From positions 28,466,501 to 28,530,500 of the forward strand of contig NC_065874.1 of assembly GCF_933775445.1 (NCBI RefSeq): a stretch of DNA of 64,000 nucleotides, read 5' to 3'. Numbering within the stretch: the first letter of the stretch is position 1; each line of letters opens with the position of its first letter. The notes beneath the pieces are model-generated. The model saw only the letters and a program-made list of their open reading frames with translations, did no database searches and was not told the DNA's origin. Below are positions 21,901 to 29,964 of this stretch, piece by piece. Both the position numbers and the translations under genes were made by a program. This stretch comes from Argentina anserina. Its lineage: Eukaryota; Streptophyta; Magnoliopsida; Rosales; Rosaceae.

Positions 21901-22931
21901 CCGACGGCATCTTAGTGCATCAGTCAAATTACACGCAGAAGATGCTTCGACGTTTCAATATGGATCTATGCAGTCCATTGTCTACTCCCATGGTCGTCCG
22001 AAGTCTAGATATCAAGAAGGATCCCTTCCGTCCTAAAGAGGATGATGAAGACGTTCTTGGTCTTGAAGTTCCATACCTTAGTGCGATTGGGGCACTATTG
22101 TATCTTGCTCAATGCACTAGACCGGACATATCTTTCGCAGTGAACTTATTGGCTAGATTTAGCTCCGCACCTACGCTACGTCATTGGAATGGAATCAAGC
22201 ATTTGTTTCGATACTTGAAAGGTTCCCTTGACATGGGATTGTTCTACCCCTATTGCAGAGAGAACACCGCCACGGTATCTCCCCACACCACCGCCGTCAC
22301 CGACCCCGGCCTTGCCGCCGTACGCCGCAGCAACGCCGCCGGCCGCCATGGCGTGGAGACCGTGCGCGGTGCCGAGAGCAGCCACCGGTCCCGTGTAGCT
22401 CTTTCCCCCGATGCAAAGACTCCAAACAACTTGTTAGTTGGTTATGCCGACGCAGGGTACCTCTCTGACTCTCATAAGGCTCGTTCTCAAACCGGTTATG
22501 TGTTTACCATTGGGAATACGGCGATATCTTGGAGATCCACAAAGCAATCTCTTGTTGCTACTTCTTCGAATCACGCGGAGATCATCGCTCTCCATGAAGC
22601 AGTGAAAGAATGTGTTTGGCTACGATCACTTGTTCGCCATATTCGTGATTCTTGTGGATTAGTCTCTACAACTGATCAACCTACGTGCATTTATGAAGAT
22701 AATGCTGCTTGCATAGAGCAGACGAAGTTAGGTTTCATCAAGGGAGACAACACCAAGCATATTTCGCCTAAGTTCTTCTACAACGTTCAACAACAGAAGT
22801 TCTTGAATGTTCAGATCAATCAAGTGAGTTCAGAATCCAATGTTGCGGATTTGTTCACCAAGTCTTTGCCTAAATCTACTTTTGTGAAACATGTGAAGAG
22901 CATTGGCATGCGTCGTTTATCGGAACACTAG
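18945..22931 (+). CDS. Copia Pol polyprotein (protease, integrase, reverse transcriptase, RNase H)
   Basis: 1328 residues, uninterrupted. Protease: CLADSGTTHTV near residue 8, with DSG at the active site. GAG-pre-integrase: LWHARLGHPG near 150, its HX4H paired with CKAC after a long insertion. Integrase DDE: GDICGPI, RLDNAGEF and the E in NGLAEATIK. RT: HKWVFVRKRNE, RYKARLVAQGF, GIDYEETYSPV, QLMDVVTSYLYGDL and the catalytic YVDD. RNase H: GYADAGYLSD, SSNHAEIIAL, YEDNAACI and the final HISPKFFY. The ORF starts right at the protease, with the ATG just after TTTGTAG, so expression probably needs its own spliced mRNA. GC-rich insertions lie in the integrase N-terminus, between integrase and RT, and in front of RNase H. 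Confidence 0.97.
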   Translation: MSRGEIECLADSGTTHTVLRHRQLFTDLVFSTSSMTTMIGSKSIIQGRGTASFMLPNGTTLNVVDALYAPKSPRTLLSFKDIRANGFHLDTYVENGEEYLCVTSEKAGHRRILEKMKSLGNGLYLTSIRIFESYAVERNFCDSDSYMLWHARLGHPGRDMMIRILKNSHGHPFFKSRKRLEDHLTRAPHGEAVPTHAPHGEAEHASLGSSTAFMPSVAASPPSQELVMPPVLSHASMAISDAHRSFCKACSLAKFQGSPSFAKASTKNIPFLQRIQGDICGPIQPECGPFRYFMVLVDASTRWSHVALLSTRNAAFAKLLAEIIKLRAHHPDYTIKSIRLDNAGEFTSKTFDDYCMSIGIEVEHPVPHVHSQNGLAEATIKRIQLVARAMVMGTNLPVSAWGYAVLHAATLIRFRPAANQAFSAYQMVTGYEPNISHLRIFGCAVYVPITPPLRTKMGPQRRLGIYVGYNSPTIVRYLEPTIGDLFTARFADCHFDETCFPSLGGDGNVIIPNERQELTWCVPTMSHYDPRTAQSELEVQRIIDLQKVADSMPDGFVDIAKVTRSNIPAANVPARLDVPKYGRGRQAPGPSNVGTAPDSGTEADGGTTVRRGVAGAPCGDDAEMAQHGAASASAPQRKRGRPINSRDSKPRKKRMTKAQRVINDESPSYEVVSDYSYVHESTQVFPWDAMEPCLMPENNEISVNYTSEQSVRNRATTCIDDVFAYSVALEIISEDDVEPRSVAECERRADWPKWKEAIQAELDSLAKREVFGKVELTPRDVKPVGHKWVFVRKRNEMNEIVRYKARLVAQGFSQGPGIDYEETYSPVMDIITFRYLISLVVSERLNMQLMDVVTSYLYGDLDAEIYMKALEGLPLPPSSASRPRSAHAVRLRRSLYGLKQSGRMWYNRLHQYLVRRGYKNDELCPCVFIRKTNSGFVIVAVYVDDMNIIGTLDEIEETVSYLKSEFEMKDLGRTKFCLGLELVHRADGILVHQSNYTQKMLRRFNMDLCSPLSTPMVVRSLDIKKDPFRPKEDDEDVLGLEVPYLSAIGALLYLAQCTRPDISFAVNLLARFSSAPTLRHWNGIKHLFRYLKGSLDMGLFYPYCRENTATVSPHTTAVTDPGLAAVRRSNAAGRHGVETVRGAESSHRSRVALSPDAKTPNNLLVGYADAGYLSDSHKARSQTGYVFTIGNTAISWRSTKQSLVATSSNHAEIIALHEAVKECVWLRSLVRHIRDSCGLVSTTDQPTCIYEDNAACIEQTKLGFIKGDNTKHISPKFFYNVQQQKFLNVQINQVSSESNVADLFTKSLPKSTFVKHVKSIGMRRLSEH

Positions 22932-23110
22932 AGTTTGGTAGACTTCAGGGGGAGTCTACATCACATGTTAAGATCCTTAAGTAGTTGGTGCGTTGTGCTC
23001 TTTTTCCCTTCGATCAAGCTTTTGTTTTACCCAAGAGGTTTTTGTTTTGCTTGACAAGGTTTTTACCGAGGCAACGATGTGTGCACCATGCAACCTAGGC
23101 ATGCAACACA

Positions 23111-23118
23111 AGGGGGAG
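23111..23118 (+). promoter_or_regulatory. Polypurine tract
   Basis: AGGGGGAG abuts the 3' LTR and is the usual primer site for plus-strand synthesis. An earlier GGGGGAG copy occurs just after the pol stop (about 22949). Confidence 0.85.
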
Positions 23119-23304
23119 TGTTCCGGGAGAATTACTATTCTACCCTTGTGTGTGTCTTAGCCTAATAGGTTTCCCATTAGGAGATAGATTAGCATCTCCG
23201 TAGTAGATTATGATTCCGAATCCTACGGGATTGTGGTGTTGTAAATGCCTATATATAGATCCCCATATCATTCAATAATATACAAGTATTTTCATCCTCA
23301 AACA
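23119..23304 (+). repeat. 3' LTR of the Copia element
   Basis: 186 bp, partner of 15810-15995, followed by the ACGTA target duplicate at 23305-23309. Confidence 0.95.
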
Positions 23305-23569
23305 ACGTATATATTTTTTCATCATATGCTAATTTAAAATTATGCATAATTATTTTATAGGGAATTTATAAGCCACTACGTAAAATGTGAGGTAATAATT
23401 TGACAAAACCACGACAAATACTTGAGCCAATCGATGAATTTTTAAACTTGAGATTATCTATCGATTTTAACAGGGTTTTAACAAAAACCACGAAAATGTT
23501 TAACAAAGATTGACCTCTTCTCCAATCTCCTTAAAGCCTATGCATTGATAATTAAAAAGTATATGGCAA

Positions 23570-25320
23570 CTATTTAGTATATGGCTCGTCAACGGGCCGG
23601 ATATTAGTACATTTAAATAAGTGACGGGCCGGGCCGGACCGGATATTTTCACAAATATGAACTTCCAAGCCCACCCATCTAAACAGACATTGCAGGTTTT
23701 TACGGGTCGGGCCTTGCTGGTTTGTATTAGAAAAAAAAAACATAATACTTTTATTTAATGGTTTGGAACAATAAAAGAATTATTATAAAACATTCTAAAA
23801 AAAGTCACAAATAAATTCTAGTTTCGAAATATTGTCGATTCATACTAGTAGATGTGATCGATATATATATTTAGGGACCATGTAAAAGTTTTATCTGTTT
23901 TTAACATAGTTTAAGCTTTCGTACCTAGGTCAACTAAAAAAAGATGTTTTGACATAATAAAACCTTATTGACCGGGGTTTTGCTAAATGGGTTTCCTCGC
24001 TGCGACCACACACGATCGGTAACAAAAAGTAGGTGATTCAAATATGTAAACAATTTTCGGCATTCACATCTTGGTAATGGGTCATCCCTTAAGGCATATT
24101 AGTGATGTTTTTGGTTTACTAGAAATTTCGACGATCAAATGAGTTCCGAAATGGATGAAATTTTAAAACGGTCGCTAAATATATATACTGATCACATCGG
24201 ATGATATCAATCAATTCTGAGAAGTTTCCTTCATATAGTCGCTTCATAATGCGATAGTTATATTGTAAACCTAATATATAGGTTATGATACATTAGTGGA
24301 CACTTCGGCGATCGATAACTCCAGTTTGGAATATAGTCGATCGACACCAACATATGTGACCGATATATATTTAGGGAACCCGTAAAAATTTCATCCGTTT
24401 TGGACATAGTTTGACTGTCTGTAACCACGGTCAACAAAAAAAGAGACGTTTTAACATATTAAAACCCCCATTGATTGAGGATTTACCAAATGGGTTTCCT
24501 CGGTGTGACCGCGCACAATCGGTGACAAAAATTAGGTAATTTCAAATATGTAAACAGTTTTCCGCATTCGCATCTTTGTAATTGGTCCTCCCTTAGGGTA
24601 TATTAGTGGTGTTTTCAGTTTACCGGAAATTCCAACTGTCAAACAAGGTTCGAATTGGTTGAAATTTTTACATGGTCACTAAAGATAAGTACCGATCACA
24701 TCGGCTGGTGTCGATTAATCCTAAGAAGTTTCCTTCATATAGTTACTTCATAATGCAATAGTTTTATTTTAAAACCTAATATAAAAGGTTATGATACATT
24801 AGTGGACACTTCAGCGATCGACAATTATGTTTTAATACGGTTGATCGACACCAGTAGATGTGATCGGTATATATATTTAGGGACCCCGTAAAAATTTCGT
24901 CCGATAACTGGTGTCGATTAATTCTGAGAAGTTTATTTCATGTAATTTATATAGTTGCTTCATAATGTTACAATTTATTTTTAAATCCAGTATAAAGTTA
25001 TAATATAAAAAATATAAAATTTTAAATCTAGTATTACTAACATTTATAATATTTTATGTATAATTATTACCAAAAATATATATAATTGATATATGTATAA
25101 TATATTATATGCATGTATAATATTTTATTTCTTGGCGGGTTTTTACGGGTGAGGACTTGCGGGCTTTTGGTGGGCCGGGCCGGGTTTCACAACTCTAAAC
25201 TAAACTAGACTTGCTGACCCTCTATCCACGGAAGCGGGGTTTCTCACGGGCCGGGCTATAAAAGCCCATCGGGCTTACGGACATTTCGGATCCGCGGGCT
25301 AAATGATGTGGTCTAATTTA
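23570..25320. repeat. GGGCCGGGCC-ended repeat containing a 503-bp tandem unit
   Basis: Both edges are rich in GGGCCGGGCCGG-type words (about 23590-23720 and 25130-25310). The interior is a tandem array. The segment with GGGTTTCCTCG, CAATCGGTGACAAAAA, GGATGAAATTTTT, GAAGTTTCCTTCATATAG and GATCGACACCA recurs at a 503-bp offset (TTTCCTCG at 23992 and 24495), with a shortened third unit from about 24850. A relative with the same right edge lies at 51066-51430, so this is a dispersed family. No coding capacity is seen; a non-autonomous transposon or transposon-borne satellite is likely. Confidence 0.8.
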
Positions 25321-25741
25321 GTATGTGTTTTTGAGACACGAAAAAGAAAAATGAAGAGTTTAGTGGTGTTATTGTCACTGCGTTATAATACAACTAGATG
25401 TAAGTTATGTAACTTTCTTATCCTGTTATGAAATTTTCATCAAGTATTTATAACTATTTAACAATAAGTGAATAGCTACAAATGAACTAAAATGGATTCT
25501 CTTAGTTAAAGTTTAGAACATTACTGTACCAAAAATAAAAGTTTACAACATTAGCCTAACAGGCTAACACTACCCTCTTTTGTTAACTCACATTTTCACT
25601 ATGCTGGCTATAATCTCTACAATCTTAGTGGCTCACAAGTCACAATTTAATTGATCAAACAGAAAAAAGGAAATAGATGTGAAGGTAGAATCGCCCATAA
25701 AACGAAAGAGAAGGGAGCAATATAAAAACGATAAAGTGATT

Positions 25742-25817
25742 TGGCTTCGCCCGGGTTCGAACCGGAGAGACCTTCAGTGTGTTAGACTGACGTGATAACC
25801 AACTACACCACGAAACC
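25742..25817 (-). tRNA. tRNA-Val (AAC)
   Basis: Reading the minus strand from 25817, the acceptor GGTTTCG pairs with CGAAGCC, with A as discriminator. The D arm contains TGGTGTAGTTGGTTATCA. The anticodon stem TCAGT/ACTGA encloses CTAACAC (anticodon AAC), and the T arm holds GGTTCGAACC. No intron. The variable loop reads AGGTCTC, two bases more than the five-base AGGTC I expect for plant tRNA-Val(AAC), giving 76 nt. It sits 222 bp upstream of the ALY start codon on the opposite strand. It may be functional; the extra TC is the only odd feature. Confidence 0.9.
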
Positions 25818-26039
25818 AGTCGTTTGAAGTCTCCTGATTTGTAGATACTTATCAATTGTATTGACAGAACTAAAGTCCTAATATAAGTAGACACCTTGAA
25901 CCGGGTTCTAGCCCAACGGATTTATCTCCTTCCTATCGCCTTAGGTTTCTCTCTCCTTCACTCTTCCTCTTCCCGCAAACCCTAACCCCCAATCTCTCCC
26001 ACTTTCTCTCTCCTAGGGTTTCTGCTCTATTCCAAAGCG

Positions 26040-28102
26040 ATGGATCATCTAAACATGTCCCTCGACGACATCATCAAGACCTCCAAGAAACCTGGATCCG
26101 GCAACAACCGCGGCGGCCGCGGCCGGGCTCCCTCCGGTCCCGGACCCGCCCGCCGCTTGCCCAATCGCGCCGGAAATCGTGCGACGCCTTATGGCGCCGC
26201 CAAGGTAACGCAGATCTCTAGCTTCCGTCTCCGATTTTGCCTTAGTCGAATTAAACAACAACAAGAATATTCATGAAATTTGGGGATTCAGGCGCCGGAG
26301 GACACGTGGCAGCACGACATGTACTCGGATCAGGGAGCGGCGTACGGAGCTCCGGCTGGCAGAGCCTCCGCCATCGAAACTGGAACCAAGCTCTACATCT
26401 CTAACCTCGACTACGGCGTCTCCAATGAGGACATCAAGGTAATTTTTCTCTTTCTCAATTGGATCTCATGCCCTGCTTAACTTTACTAATATTGTTGATT
26501 TTAATTTGATTTGGTCTATAATTATTTTAATTGGAATGGTTTAATGAAATTTATAGAGTAAAGTATTAAGATTCAAACGTATCGAAGAATCGACTTGTAA
26601 TTTGTTATAAACTGGACTGGAGCCTTAGTTCTTGTTTGTAGCGAGTGAGAAGTAATTTGGAGCTGGATTAATTAAGTGGTTGCGTTTTATTACTGTATGT
26701 CTTTATATATATATATTAACTTTCTTGCGTGTTGAAAATCACTGTTTCATTTGTTTTGGTGTTTGCTTCTTGACTAGTTTAAAAGCATTACATGTTTGGA
26801 TGATCTAAAACAATTTAATTATGTACAGGAGCTGTTTGCTGAGGTTGGTGACCTGAAACGCTATGGAGTGCATTATGACAGGAGTGGCAGATCCAAGGTA
26901 TCTTTGGAACTTCCACAATGATTCGTTCTAGAGAGTTCTTTTTTGTTAATGGAGTTTTTTGAGAATGAAAAAAAAAATTCTCTTGTGATATTAGGGAACA
27001 GCAGATGTCGTCTTCTCACGAAGACAGGATGCTATGTCTGCTGTGAAAAGATACAACAATGTAATGCTTGATGGGAAGCCAATGAAGATAGAGATTGTAG
27101 GAACAAACATCTCCACACCTGGGGCACCTTCTGCTGTGCCTCCTCCCCCTGCAAATGGTGTTTACAGAAATCCAAATGGAGCTCCCCGTGGGTATGTCTT
27201 ATATCCTACTTTTAACTTGAGGGTTTGATTTATTGCTATTGTCTGTGTGCTTATCCATGATCATTTTCTTGTCTTTTTATACATCAAATATTAGTGTATA
27301 GAGTTCCAGTATAATCTATAGTTTAGATTTGAATAGTGAAATTGTTGTAACTTTCATAGTTGCTGCTAGAAAGGAACCAAGGGTAAATTTTACTAACTGC
27401 TAGAATGTAACAAGTCCACCCCGAAGCCGTGATATGGCATATGCTGGAGCTTCTTCCTCTGTAGGCCTGTGTGATAAAGTACAGCCCTACTTTCAGTGCT
27501 AAAGTTTTAGGAGATAGCTGGAATCCCACTAGTGTTATGACAGTGTCCTCTTCTCTTTTATATTTAAAAAAATATAAGGTGTTCTATTTCCATTACCTAT
27601 TGTTCTTTGTTCCTCGATAGTGGTTATGAGTTTTATTGCAACCTCAGATGCGTAGTTACTCAATTTGGCACCTCTATACGCTCCTCCCTAGGCATATGGT
27701 GTTGGAGAATATTATATGTTTGAAAGTAAGTGTAATATAAAGTGTGCAATATAAGATATGGACTATGTTTGCAATATCGCTTTTTATGGTGTTGCCATAA
27801 ACGTTAAAAGTATGGGGTTAGAAATCTGCCTTGTTGGGTGCAGCATGACAGTTTTGTTTGACATGTGATTGAGTTTATTAACTGAGTTACTGACTGTCTG
27901 CTTGTATATATTTGGCAGTGGACAGGGTAGAGGTGGTGCTTTTGGACGCCCTCGTGGTGGGGCTGGTGGGGGTGGTCGTGGTCCTAGAAGGGGCCGTGGT
28001 GGACGTGGAAGGGGAGGGCGTACTGGTGAAAAGGTTTCTGCTGAAGATCTTGATGCTGAGCTGGAGAAGTACCATGCTACTGCAGAAACAATGCAAGAGT
28101 AG
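26040..28102 (+). CDS. ALY: ALY/THO complex subunit 4, mRNA export adaptor
   Basis: Five exons: 26040-26204, 26292-26438, 26829-26897, 26995-27191 and 27919-28102, all GT-AG and frame-consistent, giving 253 residues. Residues 1-18 form the N-terminal UAP56-binding-like motif (LNMSLDDIIKTSKK), followed by an RGG-rich arm. The RRM runs from about 85 to 165 with TKLYISNLDYGV (RNP2), ELFAEVGDLKRY, GTADVVFSRRQDAMSAV (RNP1 side) and MKIEIVGTNIS. A second glycine/arginine-rich block is followed by the C-terminal motif VSAEDLDAELEKYHA. Such proteins couple splicing and the TREX complex to nuclear export. The upstream leader holds a telo-box AAACCCTAA at 25977-25985, common in plant housekeeping promoters. 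The 727-bp last intron is phase 2. Confidence 0.95.
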
Positions 28103-29964
28103 AATGCAAACAATTCTGTTTTGTTTGGCCGTATTACATCATCTGTGGTCTTTAGGTGCTTGGTAATTTGACAGTCCTCATCTATGTTGTGTATTTCTAT
28201 CAGAGTCTTACTTTCTATTGAGAGAGAAACCAAGAGTAGGGAGAACAATTAGAATCTTGCTTATGGAGTTTGGGCTCTCATTATGTTTGTTTAAACATGG
28301 GTATGAAATATGTGGGTTACTGGACAGTGGCAGTACTTTATCTGAACTCCCACTTTTGGACTCATTAGCTTCTTCAGTCCTCTATTATACATTCATCAAG
28401 TTGAAGGTATGGAATTGGGGAGATTATCTATCTCCACGCACAGAGAAAAATCTTGCTGCAAGGTGTGAAAGGGTTGAGCCTTACAGAAATCACACTGCTG
28501 CCATGTGTTGGGTTCTACTGCATGTAAAGTGGCGTACTTCACATGAGGTAGATTTCTCTGTTTCACTTGCCTTTGCATCTGTTAATTATTCAAGTTGTGT
28601 CATATGTGTTTGGTACAGTAGATATAGCTTGGTTAGGCTTCCTGCTGTTTTGTGCTAGCCATCTCTAACATATTGCCTTAGATAATGGTAGGAGTTGAAT
28701 TTTATTTGAGGGAACCATTACTTTTGTGTTCTAGAGATATCTGTTGGACTAATCAATGATAAAATCAGGTAACATAATGTCCCTTCAGTCTTCCTATGCC
28801 TTGATGAGGAATTCCTTTCTTTTCCTGATTTTGACTTCCTGTTTACTTTGTACGGGTAAGAGTTGATTATGCTCCTTGAATGTGAATGTATTTCATACGC
28901 CTGTTGCACAGGTTGAATGTTATTGGTGGTTAAAGTTTTCTCAACCCCTTTTCAGTGATAATTGGAGCATAATTCAGGTTCTTTGAGTTATTCTTGTACC
29001 GTGATGTCCCCACGTTTGAGCAGCTTATGGATTTGAATTACTAAATCTGGTTTGAGTCTCATTAAAGTCATATCCAACCGTACATGGATGGTTAGAGCGG
29101 TAGAAATGTTGAATCTTCATATTTTTGCCTACTGCTTCATCTGCAAATGTCATTGTCTGAACTTGTTGATACGTCGTGGAGGGATTGGCATTGATTATCT
29201 GCACTTACGTTGCTAAATAACCCATTCAGACAATGTTCATCGAATTTGTGGTTGATTGCTAGTTTGCTACGGTATTGGGAGATGCTGGAATAAGTGATAT
29301 TTGATCCTGTTGAATTTTGGGTTTACAATTGAAAAAGATGTTAAAATGGTCATGCTTGGTTAGAAATCTGAACATATTGATCTCCTTTTGAGGTTCATGA
29401 TCTCAAAAGTAGCTCATTGCACATATCTGTTTGCATATTTGAATTCTACATTCTGTCGTAGGAATTCATATCTTTGCTTCCCTGATCGTACCTTCTTGGT
29501 TGCGAATTGTTAACAAAAGATGAGTGAATTACACCGACAAAATCGCCTTGTTGCAACCATTTGCCGACCATGATTGCCTTCATTTCTCTTGCGAATGGGT
29601 CTTAAGTCCATTTCTGGAACTGCGGCTCTACAGGGCCAGCCATTTTGCACCACACCTTGTTCTTTAGCTGCTAAGATGCTCTGATCTGCAGCTTCTCAAG
29701 TCCTCTTGGCGAAATGAGGTTCAACTCTGCCCAGTGGTGATGATGGTGGCGTCAACATTGCAATTTTTTCTGGGCCTAATTGTAAGCAAAACGCCTTTTA
29801 GTGAAGTTGCTTGCTTCTGTTCAACTATAAAAAGCATGTCCGGACTATCCAATTTTCCATTGAAATTCGACCAACACTAATTCTTTGCGCGGTAACTTTT
29901 CAGCTACTCTACTCTAGCCGTTAAGCCGCGTGCTGATTAAAACTGGCTGAAATTTGAGAAATAA
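28103..29964. other. ALY 3' flank and intergenic DNA
   Basis: The 3' UTR of ALY probably covers the first few hundred bases. An ORF at 28218-28658 has no recognisable domain. The rest is AT-rich without clear genes; 29640-29760 is less AT-rich but unassigned. Confidence 0.4.

Larger units (their letters stand above)
15810..23304 (+). mobile_element. Ty1/Copia LTR retrotransposon, nearly intact, split gag and pol
   Basis: Direct LTRs of 186 bp start TGTTCC and end CAAACA, and the whole is flanked by ACGTA on both sides (15805-15809 and 23305-23309), a 5-bp target duplication. Between them lie a leader, gag (16907-17974), a 970-bp spacer, pol in Copia order protease-integrase-RT-RNase H (18945-22931) and a purine tract before the 3' LTR. 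The two LTRs differ at six positions by direct comparison (about 3%), so the insertion is moderately recent. Both ORFs are open and the key catalytic residues are present, so it may be capable of movement. It landed about 45 bp outside the right end of the outer TIR element. Confidence 0.97.

Noticed and set aside
23570..25320. CRISPR-like or regulatory array
   Set aside because: Units are about 503 bp and diverged, in a plant nuclear context; they are transposon or satellite repeats.
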